The notes beneath the pieces were generated by a model. It saw only the letters and a list, made by a program, of their open reading frames with translations. It did no database searches and was not told the DNA's origin. Below are positions 8,071 through 15,846 of a DNA stretch of 18,839 nucleotides, piece after piece. Both the position numbers and the translations under genes were made by a program. The stretch is from NCBI GenBank assembly GCA_002412425.1, contig DHVB01000076.1:535-19373 (forward strand). The letters are read 5' to 3'. The stretch comes from Bacteroidales bacterium UBA5219. Its GTDB lineage: Bacteria; Bacteroidota; Bacteroidia; Bacteroidales; ML635J-15. Each line of letters starts with the position of its first letter. Position 1 is the first letter of the stretch.

Positions 8071-8466
8071 CTAATTGTTGGGTTTTTTAGGAATAACTTC
8101 ACCAGTAATTCTAATTACAGAAGTCGGTTGAAACTCATTTGTTGTAACAGTTATAGATTTATTAAATTTTCCTGGTCGTCCAGCTGGATTATATGAAGCT
8201 GAAACAAAACCTTTTTCGCCTGGTTTTAGAGGTTCTTTAGAATAATCAGTAGCTGTACAACCACACGAAGCTCTAACATTTGTTATATATAAAGGTTCGT
8301 TGCCCGTGTTAACAAACTCGAACTTATAAGTTTGCAAACCTGCTTCTTCTTCAAAAATTCCAAAATCATGAACGGTTTTTGTCCACGAAATAGTTGGACC
8401 CGATTGTTGTGCAAATAATCCTAAACTTAGAACACTAGCAAAAACAAATAATAAAATACTTTTCAT
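8071..8466 (-). CDS. Exported single-domain DUF1573 protein
   Basis: A 131-residue protein: a signal peptide (residues 1-20, ending LGLFAQ) and one DUF1573 domain with CGC at 68-70. It aligns without gaps to residues 21-126 of the larger downstream protein, about 75 of 106 positions identical by hand count. The two are therefore tandem paralogues. The ATG at 8466 was preferred to the upstream in-frame start at 8493 because it directly precedes the MKSILLFVFA signal sequence and the longer form would place a charged, non-signal segment first. First gene of a two-gene unit with a recognisable promoter. Function unknown; likely periplasmic or surface-exposed. Confidence 0.87.
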   Translation of the reverse strand: MKSILLFVFASVLSLGLFAQQSGPTISWTKTVHDFGIFEEEAGLQTYKFEFVNTGNEPLYITNVRASCGCTATDYSKEPLKPGEKGFVSASYNPAGRPGKFNKSITVTTNEFQPTSVIRITGEVIPKKPNN

Positions 8467-8490
8467 AATATAAAATTTTAAATTAAAAAT

Positions 8491-8523
8491 CAAATTTATT
8501 TATACACTAATACCATTTTCAAA
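8491..8523 (-). promoter_or_regulatory. Putative promoter of the DUF1573 operon
   Basis: On the minus strand TTTG (8523-8520), a 21-base spacer and TAAATTTG (8498-8491) fit the Bacteroidetes consensus with slightly long spacing. The leader to the ATG at 8466 would be about 20 bases. Confidence 0.5.
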
Positions 8524-8793
8524 TTTTGTACCAAAAATAATTATTTTTTAATAAAGAGTTTAATTTTACAACAAAATATTAACATTTTTAATTGAAAACA
8601 TGCGAGTTAACCAATCTTTTAGGCTTGCTAATAAAAAACTAATATTTTTAATAATAAAATTTCTCACTATTTATTTAATATGACAAATTATTTAATATGA
8701 CAAAATTACTGATTTTTTTAAAGATATTACAATTTTTGCAATTTTTTTTTAATTAATTATAAAATTAATGGGTAAATAACTTATTTATTCATT
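8524..8793. other. Divergent AT-rich intergenic region with a 17-base tandem repeat
   Basis: The spacer between the divergent DUF1573 and VTC genes (8467-8852) has no credible ORF. It carries a perfect 17-base tandem duplication, TTATTTAATATGACAAA, at 8671-8687 and 8688-8704, about 120 bases upstream of the VTC promoter. Nothing else stands out. Confidence 0.6.
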
Positions 8794-8824
8794 TTTGTCA
8801 TAAGAAATAAAAACTTTATATTTG
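8794..8824 (+). promoter_or_regulatory. Promoter of the VTC-DUF4956 operon
   Basis: TTTG at 8794-8797, exactly 19 bases of spacer, and TATATTTG at 8817-8824 make the best match to the Bacteroidetes promoter consensus in this window. The expected leader is about 20-25 bases. Confidence 0.75.
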
Positions 8825-8852
8825 TAAACACATTTTTATTAAAATAGTTTTA

Positions 8853-9611
8853 ATGTCTAATATTCAAGATACACTTCAAAATTTTCAAGCAATTACTCTT
8901 GAAAAAATGAATGATGTAAAATTGTTGGATAGAGTTGATAGAAAATTTATATGCTCTGTTGAGAAGTTTGAAAGTGTTTTTGAAAAATTAACAGAATTTT
9001 ATTATATTCTTGAAATTAATGGAATCAGGAATTTTCAATACTCAACAGTATATTTCGACACAGATAATTTTTTGTTTTATACACAACATCATAATGGTAA
9101 AAGAAATAGAAATAAAATAAGACAAAGGTCTTATGTGGAAACAGGTGTGCATTTTTTTGAGATAAAACATAAATCAAATAAAGGAAGAACTACTAAGTAT
9201 AGAATGCAAGTTAGAAACCCAGCGACAACTTTGACTGACAGAAAAGTGGACTTAATCAAAAAACATGTAATAGATGTTGATATTGAAAGACTATTTCCAA
9301 AAATTACAATAAAATTTAAACGAATAACTTTAGTAAGCAAATTGTTCAACGAACGCATTACCATAGATACCGAATTGAATTATGATAATGGTCTAAAAAC
9401 TGCCAGTTATCCAAATATAGCTATTTTTGAACTTAAACAATCTTGTCGAATTTCATCACACGCTTCAAATACAATGAGAGAGGAACGTATTCGTAAACAA
9501 TCTATTAGTAAATATTGTTTGGGAATAGCATCTTTATATGAAGGTGTAAAACTAAATAATTTTAAAACAAAGTTTAATTCCATAAAAAAAATTAGTAATG
9601 AAAACATATAA
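8853..9611 (+). CDS. VTC-domain protein, putative polyphosphate polymerase
   Basis: A 252-residue cytosolic protein of the VTC family, whose yeast member Vtc4 makes inorganic polyphosphate from ATP inside a basic tunnel. The tunnel-fold signature is present: DRVDRKF at 26-32, YFDTDNF at 67-73, KIRQRSY at 88-94, FEIKHKSNKGRTTKYR at 102-117, ITIDTEL at 169-175 and FELKQS at 192-197 with a likely metal-binding Glu193, then SISKYCLGI at 217-225. The basic and acidic residues alternate on strands, as expected for phosphate and metal binding. It has its own promoter, and its last 14 bases overlap the start of the DUF4956 gene, implying translational coupling. Enzymatic product is inferred from family; bacterial members are poorly characterised. 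Confidence 0.85.
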   Translation: MSNIQDTLQNFQAITLEKMNDVKLLDRVDRKFICSVEKFESVFEKLTEFYYILEINGIRNFQYSTVYFDTDNFLFYTQHHNGKRNRNKIRQRSYVETGVHFFEIKHKSNKGRTTKYRMQVRNPATTLTDRKVDLIKKHVIDVDIERLFPKITIKFKRITLVSKLFNERITIDTELNYDNGLKTASYPNIAIFELKQSCRISSHASNTMREERIRKQSISKYCLGIASLYEGVKLNNFKTKFNSIKKISNENI

Positions 9612-10440
9612 ACTATATTATTTTATAATTTTAATTATAGCATTAGCCTTATCTGAGCAGGTTTGGGCAAAAGACAAAACAACAAATAAGTCAGAAACTG
9701 ATAATACGTTGACTGATTTCGTTCACGATTCTAATGAGGAAGCTAAGCTATTAACTTTAAATGCCGAACAAGTAGAAATAGAATTGTCAGATGCCGACAA
9801 TACTATTGAAAAGAAAAAAGATAAAAAGAATAAAAAAGATGTTATTAAAATTGACTATAAGTTTTTCATAAATTTTGGAATTAATCTTGCAACTATTCTG
9901 CTGATAATTTTTTTAATTTATTATCCTGAGAATAAAAATAGAGCAACAATTTTCTCATTAATACTATTTAATGTTGTAATTTTTTTACTAACTTTTGTAC
10001 TTAATGATATAAAAATATCCATGGGAGCTGCTTTTGGGTTATTTGCTGTCTTTTCAATGCTTAGATATAGAACAGCTGGAATATCATTGAAAGATATGAC
10101 TTATCTGTTTATTTTCATTGCTTTGGGTTTGGTAGGCGCAATTGTTTTGAAAGTTCAAGATTTGGCAATAATTAATGGTATAATATTTATTTTTATTTTT
10201 GTTTTAGATGGTGGCTTTATTTTTAAAAGAGAATATTCGCAGATAGTTGTTTATGAAAAAATAGAAAATATTAAAGTCGAAAATTATGATATATTATTAG
10301 AGGATTTAAAAGAAAGAACAGGCTTAAATATTCACCGAATAGCTATAGGAAAATTAAACTATCTGAGCGATTCTGCACAAATTAAAGTCTTTTATTATCA
10401 AAAAAATAAAAAAGTATATCCTTACTGTGAAGAAAAATAA
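9598..10440 (+). CDS. DUF4956 membrane protein
   Basis: A 280-residue membrane protein. It begins with a hydrophobic signal-like segment (6-20), then a 60-residue charged, partly lysine-rich region (25-85, with KKKDKKNKKD). Four or so membrane segments follow (about 88-108, 117-135, 141-156, 168-206), then a soluble C-terminal domain (210-280). The block GAAFGLFAVFSMLRYRT at 143-159 is the hallmark of DUF4956. This family commonly lies next to VTC-domain genes, and here the two overlap by 14 bases, so they likely act together, perhaps moving or sensing the polymer at the membrane. That role is an inference. The N-terminal signal-like extension appears longer than in core DUF4956 proteins. The gene ends 12 bases from the convergent acyltransferase gene. 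Confidence 0.85.
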   Translation: MKTYKLYYFIILIIALALSEQVWAKDKTTNKSETDNTLTDFVHDSNEEAKLLTLNAEQVEIELSDADNTIEKKKDKKNKKDVIKIDYKFFINFGINLATILLIIFLIYYPENKNRATIFSLILFNVVIFLLTFVLNDIKISMGAAFGLFAVFSMLRYRTAGISLKDMTYLFIFIALGLVGAIVLKVQDLAIINGIIFIFIFVLDGGFIFKREYSQIVVYEKIENIKVENYDILLEDLKERTGLNIHRIAIGKLNYLSDSAQIKVFYYQKNKKVYPYCEEK

Positions 10441-10452
10441 ATTATTATAAAA

Positions 10453-11850
10453 CTAACTTGCTCTCACTTTTTTATTCCAATGATTAATGATTGAATCTAA
10501 TTCGAGTATAAGATTTTTGTGAGTTTGCTTTAGTTTTTTGTATTCTGATTTGTTGAAGTATCTTAATTTTAATAATCTCCAATCCTCAACTAAAATTATT
10601 ATCCATTCAAAAATTAATTGAGCTAATAAGCCTGTTAGCGGTAGAGAAATAGCATATGCAATGATTAGATAAATATTTGGAATAACTAGTGAAAAAATTA
10701 CAATTTGAATTAAATAAATTATTGGAGCTAAAAATACCGCCCAAACAAACTTTATACTAGAGTGAAATTGCTTGTCTTTAATTTTTAAAACTATAAGTTT
10801 TGGACTGAAATATACCAAAGCATTGTTAAGCAAACCATATATATAAATAGGTAAACATAAAATAATAATCAAAGTATTTATTATTAATCTAAAAATGCTT
10901 AAAAATGGTTTTTCAATAGATTGGTCGCTGAGTTTATATTTCTTTTTTAGGCTTTCATAATGCTCAACTTGAGATTTTATTTCTAGCATTTTTTCTGGAT
11001 AGTCGCATTCAAAAGTATTTAATGCGTTTATAGTTATTTTGTCTGCTTTAAACTTATTTATTTGTGTTAGTTTTCCAAGCTGAAATTTCCTAATTAAATT
11101 TTTTACGTACAAAGTTCTAATGCTTTCGTAAGTGTCGTACAATTCTAAGTTTTGAATATCAATTGTTAAATTGCTAGTTGCCTCTTGCATTTTGTCTCGC
11201 AAGCTAAGCATAGCTTTTTGCTGATTGTCAAAATATTCATCTTTAAAATCAGAAACAGAAATTGGTTTTCCATATCTTATGTGAATTATACTTCGCATTC
11301 TGTTGTATTGACTGTAATAAATTCCAACAGGAATAATTTTTAGATTTAAGTTGAAATTATTTTTTTCTTCAGCCATAAATGCAAGGCGAGGAATTCCTTT
11401 TTTGAAGTTTAAAAGTTGTCTTTTATTATTGTGGCGTGCTTCTGGAAAAATTCCAATATATTGTTTGCTTTCTAAAACTTTTACTGCAATATCAAAAGTT
11501 AAATCATTGTTTGCTAAATTTTCTTTTCCATCTCTAATGCGAAAGACAGGTAAAATTTTTAAGAAATATAAAGCTTTAGCAAAAATTTTATTTTTAAAAA
11601 TATCGGCTCTAGCCAAAAAAACAATTTGTCTATTAAATGTAAACAGAATAGCAAGCGGGTCCATTAAAGCATTTTGGTGGTTAGGTGCAAAAATTAAAGG
11701 ACAGTCTTTAGGAATGTTTTCTTTGCCTTCAACTACAATGTTTTTGTAAAATAAGGTATGTAGCGTTTTAACATATAGACCAAAGAAATTCCACCAAAAC
11801 GATTGTTTATATAAATGCTTATATTTTTCTATACTGTCTTTTTTCGCCAT
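10453..11850 (-). CDS. PlsC-like phospholipid/glycerolipid acyltransferase
   Basis: About 465 residues. The LPLAT/AGPAT acyltransferase domain is near 38-200: motif I APNHQNALMDP at 55-65 (His58, Asp64), motif II VFRIRDG at 102-108, motif III IFPEARHN at 134-141, motif IV around IIPVGIYY at 172-179. Such enzymes transfer an acyl chain to glycerol-3-phosphate, lysophosphatidate or related lipids at the inner membrane. Motif I has five residues between His and Asp rather than the usual four, like the yeast GPAT-type enzymes. After a soluble linker there are two or three C-terminal membrane segments (about 320-355, 370-420). The ATG at 11850 was chosen because it begins MAKKDS and overlaps the symporter gene by only 22 bases; an ATG at 11898 would overlap by 70. 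Exact acyl acceptor cannot be told. Confidence 0.83.
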   Translation of the reverse strand: MAKKDSIEKYKHLYKQSFWWNFFGLYVKTLHTLFYKNIVVEGKENIPKDCPLIFAPNHQNALMDPLAILFTFNRQIVFLARADIFKNKIFAKALYFLKILPVFRIRDGKENLANNDLTFDIAVKVLESKQYIGIFPEARHNNKRQLLNFKKGIPRLAFMAEEKNNFNLNLKIIPVGIYYSQYNRMRSIIHIRYGKPISVSDFKDEYFDNQQKAMLSLRDKMQEATSNLTIDIQNLELYDTYESIRTLYVKNLIRKFQLGKLTQINKFKADKITINALNTFECDYPEKMLEIKSQVEHYESLKKKYKLSDQSIEKPFLSIFRLIINTLIIILCLPIYIYGLLNNALVYFSPKLIVLKIKDKQFHSSIKFVWAVFLAPIIYLIQIVIFSLVIPNIYLIIAYAISLPLTGLLAQLIFEWIIILVEDWRLLKLRYFNKSEYKKLKQTHKNLILELDSIINHWNKKVRAS

Positions 11851-12773
11851 ATTGTTGAAATAGTTAGTCCTGAGATGATATGCCAAATTCCCCACCATGC
11901 AGTAACTATCATCATTCCGCCAAGTGCTAGGTCTTGAGGGAAAATATTTGGATTAAAAAGAAGAACTAAACCTAAGCCACTATTTTGTATTCCTGTTTCT
12001 ATCGCAATTGTTCTAGAGTTTGTAGTATTTAATCTAAAAAGTTTAGCAAATCCATAACCAGAGCTTATAGCAAGTGCATTGTGAATAAAGACAATTACAA
12101 AAATCCAATAAATATATTTTACAAAATGGTTATAATTATTTGCAATCATTATGATAACCAATCCTATAAAGAATAACAGTGAAAAGATTTTAATAGGTTT
12201 TTTTATTTTTTCTGTTAATTTAGGAAATTTGTGATTTACAGTCAATCCTAAAACAATTGGAATACCTAATAAAATCACAACTGTTTTAAGCATTTCTATT
12301 GGGTTTATAGTCAGTTCGCGAAGTAAAGCATTTTCAACCCAAGGTCCAAATGCTTTATATAATTTTCCGTAAAAATAGAAATTAAACGGCGTTAAAACCA
12401 CTGCTACCATAGTTGCAATTGCTGTTAAAGATACGGAAAGTGCTGCGTTTCCTTTTGCATGAGTTGACAAAAAGTTTGATACATTCCCGCCCGGACATGC
12501 TGCAACTAGTATCATTCCCATTGCAACACCAGCGGTTAAATTTTTCCAAAATGCCATTACTAATAAAAAAGTAAGCAAAGGCAGTACTAAAAACTGAGAC
12601 AAAAATCCAACAATTACTGGTTTTGGTTTTTTAAATAACTCTTTGAAGTGAGAAACTTTAATTTCGAGGGCAACACCAAACATAATTACCGCTATTGCAA
12701 TATTTAAGACAAGCAAACCGCCATCAGAAAAATTTAGTCTTGCTCCGTCCATTTTTTGTAAGGCTTCAAACAT
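11829..12773 (-). CDS. Bile acid:sodium symporter (BASS) family transporter
   Basis: A 314-residue membrane protein with about nine to ten hydrophobic segments. BASS transporters move organic anions with sodium. The family signatures are here: ACPGGNVSNFLSTHAKGNAA at 92-111 (unwound helix and sodium-binding region) and ETGIQNSGLGL at 259-269, whose Glu and Gln match sodium ligands in the ASBT structures. Substrate cannot be predicted; bacterial members carry pantoate, pyruvate-like acids or other anions, not necessarily bile acids. The stop codon lies inside the downstream acyltransferase gene, so the two are probably co-transcribed and coupled. Upstream on the minus strand is TATTTTTG (12800-12793), a possible -7 box, without a convincing -33. 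Confidence 0.88.
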   Translation of the reverse strand: MFEALQKMDGARLNFSDGGLLVLNIAIAVIMFGVALEIKVSHFKELFKKPKPVIVGFLSQFLVLPLLTFLLVMAFWKNLTAGVAMGMILVAACPGGNVSNFLSTHAKGNAALSVSLTAIATMVAVVLTPFNFYFYGKLYKAFGPWVENALLRELTINPIEMLKTVVILLGIPIVLGLTVNHKFPKLTEKIKKPIKIFSLLFFIGLVIIMIANNYNHFVKYIYWIFVIVFIHNALAISSGYGFAKLFRLNTTNSRTIAIETGIQNSGLGLVLLFNPNIFPQDLALGGMMIVTAWWGIWHIISGLTISTIWRKKTV

Positions 12774-12901
12774 ATTTATTACAATTTTGTTACAAAAATA
12801 ATAATGTTTGTGTATTTTTTTTGTTTTTTATGCTTAATTTGCATATAAATCTTGTTAAATTTAATAAAATTGCTTAATTTTAAAAATTAAAATTTTGAAA
12901 G

Positions 12902-13390
12902 ATGAAGAATCACGAAATTAATATTCGCTATAAGGAATTTAGTTATGGTGAATTAGATAGCGTTGATAAAAAGTTGTTAGATTCGGCTGTTGAAGCTGCA
13001 AAAAATGCTTATGCTCCATATTCCCATTTTAGAGTTGGAGCTGCTGTCTTACTTGATGATGGAAGTATCATAACAGGGAATAATCAGGAAAATGCTGCTT
13101 ATCCTTCTGGTTTGTGTGCCGAAAGAGTGGCTTTGTTTTATGCAAATTCTAAATATCCGCAAAAAACAGTAGTTGCCGTAGCTATAGTGGCTGTAAACCC
13201 CGAAGGTGAAGTTTTAAAAGGAAATGTTTCTCCATGCGGTTCTTGTCGCCAAGTAATGCTCGAAACTCAAACGAGATATAAAAATTTAATAAAAATTATG
13301 TTAGCTTCAGATGACGCAGTTTTAGTTTTTGATTCGGTTGAAGATTTGTTGCCTCTTAATTTTAGCCAAGACAGTTTGAAGGGGAATTGA
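12902..13390 (+). CDS. cdd: Cytidine deaminase
   Basis: A 162-residue enzyme of pyrimidine salvage that deaminates cytidine and deoxycytidine to uridine forms in the cytosol. Zinc and catalytic motifs are complete: CAERVAL at 72-78 (Cys72 zinc ligand, Glu74 proton shuttle) and PCGSCRQ at 111-117 (Cys112, Cys115). Substrate-binding NQENAAYPSG at 61-70 and YAPYSHFRVGAAV at 37-49 are typical. Cys-Cys-Cys zinc ligation and length fit the tetrameric type of most bacteria, with about 20 extra N-terminal residues. It is a single gene, diverging from the symporter; a degenerate -7 box (TTAATTTG, 12834-12841) with TTTG at 12807-12810 may drive it. The stop is followed by a GC-rich repeat. Confidence 0.94.
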   Translation: MKNHEINIRYKEFSYGELDSVDKKLLDSAVEAAKNAYAPYSHFRVGAAVLLDDGSIITGNNQENAAYPSGLCAERVALFYANSKYPQKTVVAVAIVAVNPEGEVLKGNVSPCGSCRQVMLETQTRYKNLIKIMLASDDAVLVFDSVEDLLPLNFSQDSLKGN

Positions 13391-13395
13391 GAATT

Positions 13396-13441
13396 GTGTC
13401 TCGACTACGCTCGACACCCGTTCGGCTCTGCTCGACACCCG
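13396..13441. repeat. GC-rich 21-base degenerate tandem repeat
   Basis: Two 21-base units lie at 13400-13420 and 13421-13441. The last 12 bases, GCTCGACACCCG, are identical in both, and the first halves are diverged. A GTGTC/GACAC pair (13396-13400, 13413-13417) could form a short stem. The stretch is far richer in G and C than its neighbours and sits between two convergent genes. It resembles the CGACTACGCTCGAC-type interspersed repeats common between Bacteroidetes genes; that match is from memory. Confidence 0.6.
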
Positions 13442-13468
13442 ATGATTGAATTAATAATTTTAGAATTT

Positions 13469-15835
13469 TTAGTCGTTGCTTATTACTTTGAATTTTTTTG
13501 ATATTTTGTATCCGTTTTCATCCATAAGGTTTAAAGTGTAATTTCCAGGTTTTAATTTGAAGCCCATTTCATGAAAATCTTTTGTAAATCCATAATATTT
13601 TTCGTCTATATACCAATAAACTTTTGTTTCTGGATTTCTGTGGCTTACTTTGAAAATAGCCTGTAAAGTGTCGCCTGTCATTTCAATAGGGATTAATACC
13701 CTAGACAAATTTGTTGGATAAATAAGTTCAATTTGCTCGCTTACATTTAATTGTTGTGAACAATCCTCTAAAAAAGGTGGTAAACTTTGATACCAATAAT
13801 TGGAATTGATAAAATATGCTTCCATAGAAGGTGGTAAAATAAAATATGATTTTTCTTTCATCAAATTTACAGGATAACAATCTGAGTTTACTCTAAATGT
13901 TTCGCTTTGGTCTAAATAAATTTTTTGATGATATGGACAAATATTAGTATTTATTCCTCTTGTGCTTATCCAAACGCTATCTATATCGCAACAGTTTTCG
14001 CCTGCTAAATATCCGCTTTGTTTACAAACAGGAGCTAAAATCATATCATCGTATGGAATTTCAAACCAATTTTTGTAAGAAGGTAAAATATTTATAATAT
14101 CGAATAATACTGGTGCGGCGACTCTTAGACCTGTAATTCCGTTTCTGCCTTCTCCACTAGCATTTCCTACCCACACGCCAACTACATAATCTGGAGTTAC
14201 AGCAACCGACCAAGCATCTTTAAAGCCAAAACTGGTTCCTGTTTTCCACGAAATTTTTTGCTTTGATGAAAATGTTCGCCATTGTTTTTCTTCTGCGGGT
14301 CTATTAACAGAGCTCATAGCTTCAAAAGTAAACCAAATTGACGAAGCCGATAAAAATGACCAATCTCTTAAATCTTCTTGCTCGTTTAATTCAGCATTTT
14401 TTATATAGCTTGCTTCGTGGTAATCAGACTTTGAATATTTGGATTGATATTTATTGTAATTTTTTAAGGATCGTGCCATAGAAGCATAAGCCGAACAAAT
14501 ATCCCATAGCGAAGTTTCTGCACCTCCTAAAATTAAAGACAAACCATAATGCTCAGAGCTTTTATTTACAGATTTAAGACCTAATGATTTTAAAACATAA
14601 ATAAATTTTGCTATTCCATATTCTTTTAATAAGAGTACAAAAGGAATATTTAAAGACCGTGCAAGAGCTTCGCTTGCAGGAACAGCTCCATCAAAACTTT
14701 TGTCAAAATTTTCGGGAGAAAAGCTTCCAATTCTTAGTGGAGTGTCTCTTAATAATGTTTTAGGTAAAATTTCGCCAGCCGATAAGGCTGCTGCATATAA
14801 AAAAGGCTTTAAAATACTGCCAGAACTTCTGTTTGCTTTTATCATATCTATTGCTTTTTCTGGAGTTTCAGAATTAATGTCAGCATTTCCAACATAAGCT
14901 AATGTTTTTCCGCTTTCTACTTCTAAAACTAGACAAGCAATATTATAAATATGATTGGCTTTATATCTTTGATTGTAAATATTTACTATTTCATTAATTT
15001 GTTTTTGCAAATTTATATCAATAGTGGTTTCAATTTTGGAATTGTTGTTTGGAAATTCTTTTGCAGCTCTATTTACTAAATGATAAGCATGCATAGGATA
15101 GGGGTTAGGGTGTTCTGGAATTGGCTCCAATATTGCTAATTCATATTCTTCTTCGCTAATAATATTTTTAGTGTAAAGTTTTTTCAATAAAAAATCTCTT
15201 TTTTCTTTAAGAATTTCTCTGTTTTTTGCAGTATTTATTAGTGATGGCGAATTTGGAAGTACTGCCAACATTGCATTTTCTGCCCAGGAAAGTTGTTCAG
15301 GTGAGCGTTCAAAATAACGCCATGCCGCTGCCTCTATTCCAACAGTGTTTCCACCAAAAGGTGCATGAGAAGCATAAAGTTGAAGAATTTCTTTTTTTGA
15401 ATATGATAACTCTAAACGAAATGCTAAAATAACTTCAATTATTTTTTGGTAATAAGTTCTTTCTTTGCCTTTTCTAGCAATACGAATTGTTTGCATGCTT
15501 ATGGTCGAACCGCCACTTTTAATTTTTCCTGAACTAATATTTTGTTTTATCGCTCTAGTAATAGCAATTGGGTCTATGCCAAAATGATAGTAAAATCTTT
15601 GGTCTTCAAAGTTTAAAATGCAGGCTTCAAATTTAGGACTTATTTTTTGAGTTTCGGGAAATCGCCACTGCCCATCTTCTGCAATTTTTACACCTAACAA
15701 TTGATTGTTTTTGTCATAAACAGCTGTGGAATACGGATCTTTAAAAAGTGTTGATGGTAAGGAAAAAATAAACACTAATATTATGGCAAACCAAATAGTA
15801 ATTGAAATAATTAGTAATATTTTGGCTTTTTTCAT
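13469..15835 (-). CDS. pbpC: Penicillin-binding protein 1C (bifunctional peptidoglycan synthase)
   Basis: A 788-residue inner-membrane protein with its bulk in the periplasm. A single N-terminal anchor (about 7-27) precedes a GT51 glycosyltransferase domain, with catalytic FEDQRFYYHFGID at 76-88, GGSTISMQ at 108-115 and LELSYSKKEILQLY at 141-154. The transpeptidase domain has SGSILK (Ser340, Lys343), SLN at 394-396 and KTGTSFGFKD at 531-540, so both activities look intact. The C-terminal 100 residues match the BiPBP_C module, which together with length marks the 1C class (YfhS/PbpC). A CKQSGYLAGENCCD segment is typical just before it. It is the last gene of a tight three-gene unit, with 11 bases separating it from the zinc-ribbon protein gene. 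Confidence 0.94.
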   Translation of the reverse strand: MKKAKILLIISITIWFAIILVFIFSLPSTLFKDPYSTAVYDKNNQLLGVKIAEDGQWRFPETQKISPKFEACILNFEDQRFYYHFGIDPIAITRAIKQNISSGKIKSGGSTISMQTIRIARKGKERTYYQKIIEVILAFRLELSYSKKEILQLYASHAPFGGNTVGIEAAAWRYFERSPEQLSWAENAMLAVLPNSPSLINTAKNREILKEKRDFLLKKLYTKNIISEEEYELAILEPIPEHPNPYPMHAYHLVNRAAKEFPNNNSKIETTIDINLQKQINEIVNIYNQRYKANHIYNIACLVLEVESGKTLAYVGNADINSETPEKAIDMIKANRSSGSILKPFLYAAALSAGEILPKTLLRDTPLRIGSFSPENFDKSFDGAVPASEALARSLNIPFVLLLKEYGIAKFIYVLKSLGLKSVNKSSEHYGLSLILGGAETSLWDICSAYASMARSLKNYNKYQSKYSKSDYHEASYIKNAELNEQEDLRDWSFLSASSIWFTFEAMSSVNRPAEEKQWRTFSSKQKISWKTGTSFGFKDAWSVAVTPDYVVGVWVGNASGEGRNGITGLRVAAPVLFDIINILPSYKNWFEIPYDDMILAPVCKQSGYLAGENCCDIDSVWISTRGINTNICPYHQKIYLDQSETFRVNSDCYPVNLMKEKSYFILPPSMEAYFINSNYWYQSLPPFLEDCSQQLNVSEQIELIYPTNLSRVLIPIEMTGDTLQAIFKVSHRNPETKVYWYIDEKYYGFTKDFHEMGFKLKPGNYTLNLMDENGYKISKKFKVISND

Positions 15836-15846
15836 AATCTTGTTTC

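Noticed and set aside
8671..8704. 17-base tandem repeat as a phage attachment site
   Set aside because: No integrase, tRNA 3' end or phage genes are near, and the copies are contiguous rather than flanking an insert.
11351..11749. 132-codon plus-strand ORF inside the acyltransferase gene
   Set aside because: It lies antisense within a gene whose motifs are clear and has no recognisable family; a shadow frame.
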